A DNA stretch of 64,000 bases from Planctomycetota bacterium (GTDB lineage: Bacteria; Planctomycetota; Planctomycetia; Planctomycetales; Planctomycetaceae). The stretch spans positions 11,236 to 75,235 of the forward strand of contig JAEZFD010000013.1 in assembly GCA_023417655.1 (NCBI GenBank). The letters are read 5' to 3'. The first letter of the stretch is position 1. Each line of letters begins with the position of its first letter. Made by a program: the position numbers and the translations under genes. The notes under the pieces were generated by a model. The model was not told the DNA's origin. It saw only the letters and a program-made list of their open reading frames with translations, and made no database searches. Below are positions 36,343 through 46,160 of the stretch, piece after piece.

Positions 36343-37479
36343 ATGGGGAGCAGCGTACGCGTTCTGCAGGCGTCCGATTTTCAGTTACATCAACCTCTTG
36401 TCTCGGCCGGAGTTCTCCCGTCCGATCTCCGGGAGATCTTTAATCAGGCGCGGGAGCGATCCGCCCTGAAAGTCTTCCAGAAGGCAGTCACCGAATCAGT
36501 GGATCTGCTGCTGTTAACAGGCCCGCTTGCCTGCGTACAGGAAGAACCTCGACTGGGATGCTTTCTCTACGAGCAGTTCCGACGCCTGAAAGCGGAAGGA
36601 ATTCACGTCGTCTGGGCAGCCCGTCGCGACGAAGCCCTTCCAGACTGGTCGGTCGATCAGTGTGCTCAGCGACTCCATCCCGGCGAATCAATCACAATAC
36701 CGACGACACGCTCCCGGCAGAGCATTTTCGTAACCTGGACGGACGCATCGAAGGCCCGGACTCGCAGTCCGGCAAATTCTTTGACGGTCGCGATCCAGAA
36801 GTTCGCGCAGGGATACGGAGTGGAGTATTCACTCGCCGGTGAAGTGACCGCCGTTCGTCATCGTCTGCTCCCGATTCAGACCGCAGGTCCGAACGACTCT
36901 TCCATTGGCGGAATGTGGCTGACGAAGTCGGATTCAACAATCGTCTCGAAACCAACGTTGGTTCCGAGTGCGACCGTCTGCTGGGCGACAGAAACAATTG
37001 AACTTCAACCAGACACGAGTCATGACAGCCTGCTGGCGGAAATGGACCGCCGCATCCGTGATCTCACGAATCGACAGACTGTCGAGTTGCTGCTTGTCCA
37101 ATGGCAGCTGACAGGGCATGGACCTCTCTGGCAGTCACTCCTGAAAGATCCCGAACTGCACGACCTGCTGCAGGCGGCGCGCGGTCTGAGTACTCCTCAG
37201 CAGCGAACGTGGACCTGGAAGATCGATGCTGTCACATCCGATCAGCAGCTGGAGCACTGGCGCCGTTCCTCACAGGCGTTTGCCGAGGCACTGCGGCAGC
37301 GTGATCTGATGAGCGAAACGGAGGTGACTTCGGCTACCTCGGCACGGTTCCTCCCCGGGAATGAAGAGACCATTGGTCACTCAGCATCATCCATCCCCGG
37401 ACCTCATTCTCTGAGAATCCACCTCGCCCGGGCGACCCAATTTCTGAATGCCGAAAGTTCAACCGAGAATTCGCGTTGA
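36343..37479 (+). CDS. Degenerate SbcD/YhaO-like metallophosphoesterase-fold protein
   Basis: 378 residues. The N-terminus resembles the calcineurin-like phosphoesterase start of SbcD (VRVLQASDFQLHQPL where active enzymes have SDxHLG), followed by a helix and VDLLLLTGPLACV where active enzymes have GD, then HVVWAARRDEAL where active enzymes have GNHD. So the Asp is kept at the first motif, but the His, the GD aspartate and the GNH asparagine-histidine appear to be lost; nuclease activity is unlikely. The C-terminal half has no recognised domain and includes a helical cap-like stretch. It lies 80 bases upstream of the SMC-like ATPase on the same strand, the usual SbcD-SbcC order. ATG 36343 has GGAGG 8 bases upstream. 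The assignment is by pattern and position, not by strong identity. Confidence 0.65.
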   Translation: MGSSVRVLQASDFQLHQPLVSAGVLPSDLREIFNQARERSALKVFQKAVTESVDLLLLTGPLACVQEEPRLGCFLYEQFRRLKAEGIHVVWAARRDEALPDWSVDQCAQRLHPGESITIPTTRSRQSIFVTWTDASKARTRSPANSLTVAIQKFAQGYGVEYSLAGEVTAVRHRLLPIQTAGPNDSSIGGMWLTKSDSTIVSKPTLVPSATVCWATETIELQPDTSHDSLLAEMDRRIRDLTNRQTVELLLVQWQLTGHGPLWQSLLKDPELHDLLQAARGLSTPQQRTWTWKIDAVTSDQQLEHWRRSSQAFAEALRQRDLMSETEVTSATSARFLPGNEETIGHSASSIPGPHSLRIHLARATQFLNAESSTENSR

Positions 37480-37559
37480 TCAGGCGGGCTGCCATCCATT
37501 CCGCAGCAAGTCTTCTTTGTTCTTATCGCCTGCCGCCTTGTTCGTTCCTGAGCGACTCC

Positions 37560-40500
37560 ATGGAAATCCAGCAGATTCACGTCGAAGCATTCGGCACCCT
37601 TTCCCAATGTCGGATGAGCCCTCTCAGCAACGAGCTGACGATCCTCTATGGCAGCAACGGTTCAGGGAAGACGACCCTGCTGGAGTTTGTCCGCGGCATT
37701 CTCTGCGGATTTGACCATGGTCGCCGACTCCGCCTCCTCCCTCCGTTGGCGGAAGGGGCTCCCGGCGGACGACTGTCAGTCCGAACAACAGAAGGAGAGT
37801 TCCAGTTCACCCGTCTTTCCCGCGGAGAGGCGAACGACACCTTCGCCATTTCGCAACGGCAGGGTTCTGCTTCATCCGTGGCTGCTCTGCGAGACTCCGT
37901 GGAAGGCCTTTCCGAGTCACTCATCCGAACGCTTTTCATGGTCAGTGGCTATGAAGCAGCCGATCTGAACGGACTGGTTCGAATCGCGCGGAAACTGAAC
38001 ATCGAGCTCGTCCCCACCCGTCGCAGTGCGAGCTGGCTGGAAGTGCCACGTCGTCAGTTGCGAGACGAACGGACTCGACTCTGGGAAGCCGCCGCATCGA
38101 AAGGCGAACTCGCCCAACTGCAGCAGCGACGAAATCGTCTTGAGCAGGAGATCGAAGAAGCACGTCGGGTTCAACAGCAGCAGATCGCCACCTGGGATCA
38201 GGCATTGCGGCGTTTGCAGCTGCGGCTTCAGGCTCTGCAGGCCGAAGCCTGCTGGTTGGGCAGCGAACTTCAGGCGACGGAGACAGATCTGACAGAAGTG
38301 CAGACCCGACTGTGGAGCCATGAAGAGATCACGATCGAAGAAGAACACGTGATCGAGACGCAGGAGGTTCCCGCCCCTGCAGAATGGATGACCCAGATCG
38401 CCGAAATCGATCAGGAAATCGCCAACGCGCAGCAAGTACTTCGTGATCTCGCAGGATCCCGCCACAATCTCTCTGTGACGAAGGCCGGGCTCGCCGGGTC
38501 AGATGCCCCTGATCTGGAAGTCACTTTTGAGCGGCAGCGTCAGTCGCTCGCTGCAATGGAACAGCAGACGGTTCAACTTCTGGAGATGACCGAACGTCTG
38601 AAGACCGCCTCCGACTGCCTGTGCGGAGCGGAGTCTGGCAATCTCGAACAGACGGCAACCGAGCTGCGTTCCCAGATCTGGCTGATGTGCCAGGAACTGA
38701 GTCGACAGCAGACGGCGCATCAGCAGTGGCTGCTGCAGTTACAGCGGGAAGGGGTCGACGGGTGCGAAGCCGAACTGATCCGACAGATCCGGCGGTTACG
38801 TCTCCGTCGAGAAGACGTTCTCCAGAAACACCTTCCTAAAGCGAGCGACCGCGTCGCCTTCCGCACTCTGCACGAATCCGAAGAATGTCGCTGTCATGGG
38901 CATGCTGCCGCAGCGGCAGACTGCCAGATTCATTCACCAGTCGTCACCGTTCCCCAGACGGTGAAGCAGACCCGAACTTCAGTCATCTCACTGGCTCGAC
39001 CAGGAGACTATGACGCAGAACACCGCCTGAAGCATCATCGCCGTCAGCTGTGGGAACAGCATCAAGAAGCCTTGAACCGCATCTGGCACGGAGAGCAGGA
39101 ACGGACGCATCTGCTTCAAGCCGGGCCCGGGATCGGAAACGATCGTCGCGTCCAGAACCTGCGAAATGAACTTGAACTGGTCGATCAGCAGATGAGCGAT
39201 TGCCGCGAGCGATGGCAGACCCTGCAGCTCGCCGAAGTCGTGCTTGAGAAAACGCAACGGGAATTGCACGTCGAGATCCCGGCCCCGCTGATTGACGAAG
39301 CCTCTGCCCTGCTCTCCAAAATGACATCGGGTCGTTACATCGGGTTCCGATACGATCCGGAACAGCGAGAGTTGCTCGTCATCACAAAGGCAGAAACAGA
39401 ACTGCCTGCAATCGCTCTCAGCCGGGGAACTCTGGAGCAGGCGGCGCTCTGCTTCCGTCTCTCTCTCTGTCGGGCCTGCCATCGACTGGGCTATCGGCTC
39501 CCGCTGCTGCTGGACGATGTACTGGTCGACAGCGATGAACACCGTTCCCGTGCTGCCGTTGAAGTTCTGATCGACTGTGCACGCTCACAGCAGATCATCT
39601 TCCTGACCTGTCAGGAACACTTGCTCGAATTGTTCCGCCAGTTCCAGGTGCCTGTTCTTGATCTGCCGGGTTCGGTCCGACCGTCTCAGCAGAAACAAGT
39701 GACGCTCCCTGTGGAATCCGCTCAGCAGATTCTTTCTCCTCTTTCTGAATCACCTGCATCAACTCTCGGCGCGACCATTGAACCGGTCTCTGCCGCCTCT
39801 TCGGTAAAGGCGACCCTCTCTCCGGCTCCGCAACCCGTACAGGAGTCGGTGACTGTTCAGGAAGAATTGTCGACTGATGAAGAGGAAGAAGATTTCACAC
39901 GGGTCCAGCCGGATCAACCTTACTGGCTGACTCCGCATAGCCCACTGGGTGAAGTCCCCTCTCTCGGCGCGCAGATGGCTCGACGTCTCTCGACGGTTGG
40001 CATCCGCGACGTCGGCGATCTGGTCGATCTTGATATTTCCGTGCTCGAGATCCCGCTCGACAGCCTGCAGATCACCGTCTCCACTCTGCGACAATGGCAG
40101 GCAGAGGCCCGACTGCTTTGCTGTGTTCCGAACCTCACAGGGCGCGATGCCCAGGCTCTGGTGCTCAGTGGAATCCATTCGCCGGACGCCCTGTCTCAGA
40201 TGAACGCCAATGAATTGCAGGCCCGCCTCGCTCAGCTGCAGCAGAACGAGTCCTACCAGTTGACGCTCCCGTGGTTATCAGAACGATCAGACTGGCCGAC
40301 GTCGTCTGCGAGTGCAAAGTGGATCCGCTTCGCGCGGCAGGCTCGACCATGGAAACAAGTCCGCGACCAGTACCCGTCGACCATGCATTCCGCGGCACGC
40401 AGCGCCCTTCACTCCCGAATCGACCACGGTTCGGAAGCGGTCATTCCTGCCCCGCACATCCGCCTGCATCAGCGACTGGCGCAGACACTGGAAGAGCGCG

Positions 40501-40940
40501 GGTTAAAGTTCTTCCTGAACATCGACAGTCCGATTGTTGATGCTCCGTCCATTGGCCCCCGCACTGCTGAACGATTGAATGCCATTGGCATCCACCGGGT
40601 TTCTCAGCTGCTGGAGATGTCGGCCAAAGAGATCGCCATGAATCTTGGTCGCCGTGAGGTCTCGACGGACACAGTCACTGCTTGGCAGCAGCAGGCCTCT
40701 CTCATGTGCCGCGTCCCTCAACTTCGCGGCCATGATGTTCAGGTCCTCGTCTCATGCCAGATCACCGAACCAGAGAAACTGGCGGCAATGACGCCTCGCG
40801 AGCTGTTTTCGAAAGTAGGACCCTTTGCCCGTTCCAAGGAAGGACAACGGCTGCTTCGATCAGCAAAGACTCCAGATCTTGAAGAGGTTACTGAATGGAT
40901 TGAATGCGCACGCATCGTCCAACATCAGCGGGCCGCTTAG
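37560..40940 (+). CDS. SbcC/YhaN-like AAA ATPase with coiled coil and two C-terminal DUF4332 domains
   Basis: 1126 residues. The N-terminal head begins MEIQQIHVEAFGTL with Walker A GSNGSGKTT (32-40). Long coiled coils (~170-320 and ~370-600, rich in Gln, Arg, Glu, Leu) flank a Cys/His cluster CRCHGH..CQIH near 443-458. The C-terminal head half has the ABC signature ALSRGTLEQAALCFRLSL (~619) and Walker B LPLLLDDVLVDSDEHR (~646). After a Pro/Ser/Glu linker come two copies of a DUF4332-type helix-hairpin-helix module (~794-890, PSLGAQMARRLSTVGIRDVG; ~990-1085, PSIGPRTAERLNAIGIHRVS). Such modules usually bind DNA. A genome-maintenance role with its upstream partner is inferred. ATG 37560 is preferred over TTG 37476 because the ATPase fold begins there; its ribosome site is weak. 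Confidence 0.88.
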   Translation: MEIQQIHVEAFGTLSQCRMSPLSNELTILYGSNGSGKTTLLEFVRGILCGFDHGRRLRLLPPLAEGAPGGRLSVRTTEGEFQFTRLSRGEANDTFAISQRQGSASSVAALRDSVEGLSESLIRTLFMVSGYEAADLNGLVRIARKLNIELVPTRRSASWLEVPRRQLRDERTRLWEAAASKGELAQLQQRRNRLEQEIEEARRVQQQQIATWDQALRRLQLRLQALQAEACWLGSELQATETDLTEVQTRLWSHEEITIEEEHVIETQEVPAPAEWMTQIAEIDQEIANAQQVLRDLAGSRHNLSVTKAGLAGSDAPDLEVTFERQRQSLAAMEQQTVQLLEMTERLKTASDCLCGAESGNLEQTATELRSQIWLMCQELSRQQTAHQQWLLQLQREGVDGCEAELIRQIRRLRLRREDVLQKHLPKASDRVAFRTLHESEECRCHGHAAAAADCQIHSPVVTVPQTVKQTRTSVISLARPGDYDAEHRLKHHRRQLWEQHQEALNRIWHGEQERTHLLQAGPGIGNDRRVQNLRNELELVDQQMSDCRERWQTLQLAEVVLEKTQRELHVEIPAPLIDEASALLSKMTSGRYIGFRYDPEQRELLVITKAETELPAIALSRGTLEQAALCFRLSLCRACHRLGYRLPLLLDDVLVDSDEHRSRAAVEVLIDCARSQQIIFLTCQEHLLELFRQFQVPVLDLPGSVRPSQQKQVTLPVESAQQILSPLSESPASTLGATIEPVSAASSVKATLSPAPQPVQESVTVQEELSTDEEEEDFTRVQPDQPYWLTPHSPLGEVPSLGAQMARRLSTVGIRDVGDLVDLDISVLEIPLDSLQITVSTLRQWQAEARLLCCVPNLTGRDAQALVLSGIHSPDALSQMNANELQARLAQLQQNESYQLTLPWLSERSDWPTSSASAKWIRFARQARPWKQVRDQYPSTMHSAARSALHSRIDHGSEAVIPAPHIRLHQRLAQTLEERGLKFFLNIDSPIVDAPSIGPRTAERLNAIGIHRVSQLLEMSAKEIAMNLGRREVSTDTVTAWQQQASLMCRVPQLRGHDVQVLVSCQITEPEKLAAMTPRELFSKVGPFARSKEGQRLLRSAKTPDLEEVTEWIECARIVQHQRAA

Positions 40941-41080
40941 GCTTAGCTTTTACTTCCGGCATAGATGGATCGCTGTCTGAATTGCATATCAAGCAGCAGC
41001 GATCCATAATCGGGCTCCACAATCTGGTGCCTGCCTGACTTTCCATCAGGAGAGTCTCCCCCCCTGCCGGAGTTGATCTG

Positions 41081-44000
41081 ATGCCGCTGCGACTGCCTGC
41101 CTGGTCCCTCTCCACCGCACCGATCTTCCAACTCGCAGGGATCATTGCAGCACTCTTCTCTTCAGGGGGAGCCCACGCAGCCGACCCGAAGGTGCCTGAT
41201 GGCTTCCGGATCGAGAAAATTGCCGGAGCTCCACTGATCTCACGCCCGATCTTCGCGTGCCTTGATGAACAGGGAAACCTGTACGTCGGCGAATCAAGTG
41301 GGGAGAATCTGAAGCGTGATGACATGCTGGCGAAGAAGCCGCACTGGATCACGAAGCTCATCGATAAAGACGGAGACGGCGTTTATGATGAATCCGTTCG
41401 CTTCGTCGAAGGCATTACCCTTCCACAGGGATGTCTCTGGTATCGCGGCTCGCTGTATGTCACTTGCCCGCCCGGCATCTGGAAATTCACGGACACCGAT
41501 GGCGACGGCAAGGCCGATCAACGCGAAGAAATCCTCACCGGCTTCGGCTTCAGTGGAAATGCCTGCGATACTCATGGACCGTTCTTAAGTCCGTCAGGCC
41601 GCCTCTACATTGTTCAGGGACGGCATGGTCACGTCTTCCGTGACAAAAATGGAGAGATCTATAGCCAGGGAAAGGCAGGACGAATCTATTCCTGCATGCC
41701 GGACGGATCCGACGTTCGAGTTCATGGCGGCGGCGGTTTCGACAATCCGGTCGAAGTCGATTATACCGACACTGGTGACTGTCTCGGAACCGTGAACATT
41801 GTTTACCGCGACCGCGGAGACTGTCTGGTTCACTGGGTGGAAGGCAGCGTCTTCCCCCGGGAAGATCAGGCCGATGCGATCGCCGAATTCCCTTGGACAG
41901 GTGGCCTGCTGAACCCGGTCTATAACCTCGGACACGTCGCCGTCTCCGGTCTCGCTCGCTATCGCGGACAGCAATTCGGCTCCGAGTTCGCCAACTCGTG
42001 GTTCCATGCCGAATTTAATACTCACAAAGTCCGCTATGTAAATCTGAAGCAAAGCGGATCCACCTGGGCTGGTGAAGTCAAAGATTTTCTCCATTGCGAC
42101 GACGGCGACTATCACCCGACTGACGTACTGGAAGATGTCGACGGCTCTCTTCTGGTCCTGAACACAGGCGGCTGGTTTCTGCTGGGATGCCCCACCTCAC
42201 GAATTGCCAAGCCGGAAATCTACGGAACTGTCCACCGCATTACCAAAGTTGATGGCCCGACTCCCGCCGACCCGCGTGGTGCCAGACTGACCGACTGGAC
42301 CTCACTCAGCGATCCAGGCCCGACTTTCCTGAAACATCTGAACGATCCCCGACCATTCGTTCGAGAACAGACAGTCCAGACTCTGCGATTCCAGCCGGAA
42401 CTTTTTGATCGGGTTCAAGGATTGCTGACGTCTCCCCATAAGATTGCCGATGGGTCGTCAAAGCTGACATTGCATCAATACGCAGGTCTGCTCCGCGCGA
42501 CCACGGAACGCAAAGATGCCGTTAAAATTGCAACCGCTCAACTCCAGCAGCTTCCAGGCTGGAAGTCGTTGACCGATGATCGCCTCGAGGCCGCAGCAGA
42601 CGTCGCTCAGGCGGCATTGCTGCACGCCCGCGATCTGGTCTGGGAACGTCCCCTGTCTGCAGAAGCATCAACAACTTTGCTGGCATCGCTGAAAGATGCT
42701 CCGGTGCGGGTCTTCCGTGCCGGGATGGAATTCACGGCCACACCTTGTACTGACCGGAAGACATCTGTCCTGCAGGCACCTGATGATGTCCTCACAAACT
42801 TCATTGCAGCAGCCTCACCACAACTGCAGGATCGATTTGCAGAGCACGCTTTCATCTTCGCGATGCAGCGATGGAACCGCCCCGCTCCGCTCGTTGCCAA
42901 TCTGACATCTGACGCCCGGGGAGTTCCTCGTGCGGCTCTGATCGCTTTAAGTCAAATTCCGAATTCCCCATTGAAGCAGGAAATGGTTCTGCCGTTGCTG
43001 TCGGCAAATAATTCGGTTCTGCAGGAGACCGCTCTGGAAGTTATCTCCCGCCATGTCGGTTGGGAGAAAGAGACCCTTCAGGTTTTAAAAGGCTGGGCGA
43101 AAGAACCCGAAATCTCGAGTGACCGGCTCGTCGCGCTGAACAGCTTTCTTGCGTCCCGTCTGCAGAATCCTGAAGTCCAGCAGGCTGTCATCGACCTGCT
43201 GAACGATGATTCGATTTCAGCGACGCTGCGAAAATCACTCTGGGCGACTCTGCAGAAATCAACGCTCCCCAAACTCCCTGAAAAACTGGTCCCTCTGGTG
43301 ACTGCAGCCTTACAGTCGCAAGACCCGGCCTTGAAGACCGTGTCACTTCAGTTGATCAGTCGGTATGCCCTGAAGGGATTCGAGAAGCAGCTCGTCAACA
43401 TCAGCTCCGATGCGTCGCAGGATTTGACAGCCCGTTGCGAAGCGGTGATCGCACTGGGAGCCACTGGTGTTCCCCTGCAGGACTCAGTCTATCAAGAACT
43501 TGTGACCCGGCTGCAATCCGCATCCGCATCTTCCGACGAGAAGACCCTGATCGGCCGCGCACTGGGGAGCAGCCATCTGACGCCTGATCAGTTCCTGGGT
43601 CTGGCGAATTCATTCGATGCGGCCGGTCCACTCGTTGTCCCGACGCTTCTAAAGGCGTTTCAACGCACGACCGACCCACAGGTCGGCAAGTCGCTGGTGG
43701 ACGCTCTGCTGCAAACGGACGCGGTTGTCAGCGTCTCGCCCGACGAACTCGCCAGCATCCTGCGAAAGTATCCTGATTCGGTGAAACAGGCGTCTCAACC
43801 ACTCTTCAAGAAACTGGGACTCGACGTCGCCGCACAGGAAGCACGCCTCGCGGAACTTGCTCCCTTATTGACTGGAGGCGATCCTCAGGCCGGACGAGAT
43901 GTCTTCTTCGGTCCTAAAGCGGCATGCAGTTCCTGCCATGCGATCGGTCCACAGGGAGCCCGCGTCGGTCCCCACCTGACGACCATCGGAGCCAGCCGCT

Positions 44001-44293
44001 CATCACATGACCTGCTGGAAGCAATCGTCTTTCCGAGCGCCAGTTTCGTGAACGGGTACCGTTCGACCCTGATTGTCACCTCAGCTGGAAAGGTGATTCA
44101 GGGAGTCATCAGTGCTGAGACCTCGAACACCGTGACCCTGCGAACCCAGGATCTGCAGGAAATCATCATTAACCGTGAAGACATCGAAGAGCAGCGAGAA
44201 TCGAGTACATCGATCATGCCAGCGGGTCTCGACCGTCAGCTGACTCCCAAGGAACTCCGGGACCTGATCGCATTTCTGCAGTCGCGAAAATAG
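41081..44293 (+). CDS. Secreted PVC-type haem-binding CxxCH protein (TIGR02604/TIGR02603 type)
   Basis: 1070 residues. Signal peptide (APIFQLAGIIAALFSSGGAHA). The first ~350 residues are a beta-propeller-like dehydrogenase domain with repeated DGDG calcium-like loops (DKDGDGVYDE, DTDGDGKADQ) and GNLYVGESSGENL. A helical, HEAT-like middle follows. The C-terminus holds a single haem site CSSCH (about residue 949) and the family end (LIVTSAGKVIQGVISAETSN, TPKELRDLIAFLQSRK). The family is hugely expanded in Planctomycetes and Verrucomicrobia and is thought to oxidise sugars or related substrates, passing electrons to c-type haem; the substrate is unknown. ATG 41081 has GGAG at 8 bases. A second member of the family lies at 53143-56250. 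Confidence 0.94.
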   Translation: MPLRLPAWSLSTAPIFQLAGIIAALFSSGGAHAADPKVPDGFRIEKIAGAPLISRPIFACLDEQGNLYVGESSGENLKRDDMLAKKPHWITKLIDKDGDGVYDESVRFVEGITLPQGCLWYRGSLYVTCPPGIWKFTDTDGDGKADQREEILTGFGFSGNACDTHGPFLSPSGRLYIVQGRHGHVFRDKNGEIYSQGKAGRIYSCMPDGSDVRVHGGGGFDNPVEVDYTDTGDCLGTVNIVYRDRGDCLVHWVEGSVFPREDQADAIAEFPWTGGLLNPVYNLGHVAVSGLARYRGQQFGSEFANSWFHAEFNTHKVRYVNLKQSGSTWAGEVKDFLHCDDGDYHPTDVLEDVDGSLLVLNTGGWFLLGCPTSRIAKPEIYGTVHRITKVDGPTPADPRGARLTDWTSLSDPGPTFLKHLNDPRPFVREQTVQTLRFQPELFDRVQGLLTSPHKIADGSSKLTLHQYAGLLRATTERKDAVKIATAQLQQLPGWKSLTDDRLEAAADVAQAALLHARDLVWERPLSAEASTTLLASLKDAPVRVFRAGMEFTATPCTDRKTSVLQAPDDVLTNFIAAASPQLQDRFAEHAFIFAMQRWNRPAPLVANLTSDARGVPRAALIALSQIPNSPLKQEMVLPLLSANNSVLQETALEVISRHVGWEKETLQVLKGWAKEPEISSDRLVALNSFLASRLQNPEVQQAVIDLLNDDSISATLRKSLWATLQKSTLPKLPEKLVPLVTAALQSQDPALKTVSLQLISRYALKGFEKQLVNISSDASQDLTARCEAVIALGATGVPLQDSVYQELVTRLQSASASSDEKTLIGRALGSSHLTPDQFLGLANSFDAAGPLVVPTLLKAFQRTTDPQVGKSLVDALLQTDAVVSVSPDELASILRKYPDSVKQASQPLFKKLGLDVAAQEARLAELAPLLTGGDPQAGRDVFFGPKAACSSCHAIGPQGARVGPHLTTIGASRSSHDLLEAIVFPSASFVNGYRSTLIVTSAGKVIQGVISAETSNTVTLRTQDLQEIIINREDIEEQRESSTSIMPAGLDRQLTPKELRDLIAFLQSRK

Positions 44294-44305
44294 TTTCGTG
44301 AGCCT

Positions 44306-44336
44306 CGGGCAGTTTTGACTCGTGTAGAACTGCCCG
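44306..44336. terminator. Inverted repeat between the PVC haem protein and comF
   Basis: CGGGCAGTTTT/AGAACTGCCCG, a 9-bp stem with a ~13-base loop, 13 bases past the stop codon. There is no clear T run on the plus strand, so termination there may be partial. Confidence 0.45.
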
Positions 44337-44355
44337 GCCTGATCAGGGTTTCGTG

Positions 44356-45114
44356 ATGATCTCCATGAACTGGGCCCAGCGACTGACGAGTGACGTCGCC
44401 GATTTTCTCTACCCCCCTGCCTGTTTAAATTGCGGCGGTGACATTGCTGCAGGGAAAACGCGTTCGTTCTGTCAGGACTGTTTTCAGAAGATTTCTGTTC
44501 CGCTGCAGAACCGATGCGAACGCTGCTCAGCGCCCGTCGGACCTCACGTCAACACGGCATCCGGCTGTCTGCATTGCAAATCCGTTAATCCTCAATACCG
44601 ACAGACGATCAGCATCGGGGTTTATGAAGAAACACTCAAACAGGTCTGCCGTCGCTGCAAAACCCGTCACCGCCGCCCGTTGACAGCTGCCTGCTCTCGC
44701 CTTCTGCTTGAGCAGCATCATGCAACACTTCGGGATTGGGACGTCCATCTGGTGCTGCCGGTGCCGCATCATTGGACAGACCGGCTGCGATTCGTCGATC
44801 AGCCGGCGGAAACAATTGCGGAAGAATTCGCCCGTTTCTTGATGGTCCCCGCCGACCGGCATATTCTTTTCAAAGTCAGACGAACCAGAAAGCAGCACGA
44901 ACTGACAGCTTCAGCCCGTCGAAATAACCTTCGCGGGGCGTTTCAGGTCAACTCTTCCGCTCGTTTAAAAGGATTGCGTATCCTGATCACTGACGATGTG
45001 ATGACGACCGGGACGACGGCGAATCGATTGACCCGCCTCCTGCTGGATGCCGGTGCAGAGGCGGTGTATGTTGCGGTCCTCGCCCGGGTCTTGCTGCTCA
45101 AAAGTTCTTCGTGA
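44356..45114 (+). CDS. comF: ComF family phosphoribosyltransferase-like protein
   Basis: 252 residues. N-terminal double-zinc-ribbon-like region (CLNCGG, FCQDCF, CERCSAPVG, CLHCKS), then a type I PRTase fold with the PRPP loop LRILITDDVMTTGTTANRL near 215. This is the layout of ComF/GntX proteins; in naturally transformable bacteria ComF acts in DNA uptake, probably at the inner face of the membrane. It lacks a signal peptide. Whether this organism is competent cannot be read from one gene. ATG 44356 follows CAGGG; GTG 44353 directly before it is the alternative. It is followed by hemC 75 bases downstream. Confidence 0.93.
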   Translation: MISMNWAQRLTSDVADFLYPPACLNCGGDIAAGKTRSFCQDCFQKISVPLQNRCERCSAPVGPHVNTASGCLHCKSVNPQYRQTISIGVYEETLKQVCRRCKTRHRRPLTAACSRLLLEQHHATLRDWDVHLVLPVPHHWTDRLRFVDQPAETIAEEFARFLMVPADRHILFKVRRTRKQHELTASARRNNLRGAFQVNSSARLKGLRILITDDVMTTGTTANRLTRLLLDAGAEAVYVAVLARVLLLKSSS

Positions 45115-45189
45115 CTCCGATCATTCACCCCGTTCCGATCACATAGATCGCTCGCCTTACACCGCACACCCGTACAGAATGTTGTCACT

Positions 45190-46122
45190 GTGAGTTCAGC
45201 TGTTCGTCCAATTCGTATCGCGACGCGTGAAAGTCAGCTCGCCCTGTGGCAGGCCCGTTTTATTGCCGCGGAAATTCAACGCCTGGCACCGGAGCAGGCT
45301 GTCGAGCTCCTGCCAATGACCACGGTGGGAGACCGCGACCAGAGTTCTTCGCTGCCTGCTCTGGGGGGCCAGGGAGTCTTCACCCGGGAAGTGCAGAAAG
45401 CAGTTCTCGAAAATCGCGCCGACATTGCCGTCCATTCGCTGAAAGACCTGCCGACCGATCCAACGCCGGGATTGGTTCTGGCTGGAATCCCGGAGCGCGC
45501 ACCGCGGTTTGATGCTCTGGTGCTGCCGCATGGGATCACCGGTTCGCTTGATGATCTTCCGCAGGGAGCCCGCGTCGGCAGCAGTAGCCCGCGTCGACAG
45601 TCGCAGCTTCTCCGTCAGCGGCCGGATCTGGAGCTCCTTGAGATTCGTGGGAACGTCGAAACCCGACTCGCCAAAGTGGATCGAGGAGAGTTCGCCGCAA
45701 CGATTCTCGCAGAAGCCGGACTGCGCCGACTGGGACTCGCGGGCCGCATCAGCTGTCTGCTCACTCCCCCGGTCATGTTCCCGGCCGTCGGGCAGGCCGC
45801 TCTCGGAGTCGAGTGCCGGGAGCAGGATGAACTTTGTCGAGAAATCCTGGGGCGAATGACGGATCTTAATACCCGAGCAGAAGTACTGGCCGAACGTGCT
45901 TGTCTCAGCACACTTCGGGCAGGCTGTCATGCGCCTGTCGGCGTCTTCTCAACGGTCCAGGACGGGGTGCTGACATTACAGGCCGTCGTGCTGGATCGGG
46001 CAGGAAGGCAGTTCTTCAAGATCGAAGAAACAGGACCAATCACCGCTCCCACCGAGATTGGCGCCCGCGCTGCAGAGAAGCTGATCGCGCAGGGAGCCTC
46101 ATCGGTTCTTGCCTCCAATTGA
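45190..46122 (+). CDS. hemC: Hydroxymethylbilane synthase (porphobilinogen deaminase)
   Basis: 310 residues, normal length. It joins four porphobilinogen units into hydroxymethylbilane in tetrapyrrole synthesis. Seen: RIATRESQLALWQARF at the start, GGQGVFTREVQKAVL (catalytic Asp region ADIAVHSLKDLP), GSSSPRRQSQLL and the dipyrromethane-cofactor cysteine in LRAGCHAPVG (Cys246). The start is GTG 45190; an ATG 11 bases upstream is in another frame and stops at once. Other haem genes are not nearby. Haem demand is plausible given the CxxCH proteins in this window. It is convergent with the macro-domain gene. Confidence 0.97.
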   Translation: MSSAVRPIRIATRESQLALWQARFIAAEIQRLAPEQAVELLPMTTVGDRDQSSSLPALGGQGVFTREVQKAVLENRADIAVHSLKDLPTDPTPGLVLAGIPERAPRFDALVLPHGITGSLDDLPQGARVGSSSPRRQSQLLRQRPDLELLEIRGNVETRLAKVDRGEFAATILAEAGLRRLGLAGRISCLLTPPVMFPAVGQAALGVECREQDELCREILGRMTDLNTRAEVLAERACLSTLRAGCHAPVGVFSTVQDGVLTLQAVVLDRAGRQFFKIEETGPITAPTEIGARAAEKLIAQGASSVLASN

Positions 46123-46160
46123 CACGCAGTCGCCTGAGACAGGAAAAAGCACTTACAGTG

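Noticed and set aside
36343..40940. Interpretation of the SbcCD-like pair as a phage-defence system
   Set aside because: No other defence genes, no mobile element and no composition change are nearby; a housekeeping genome-maintenance role is equally likely.
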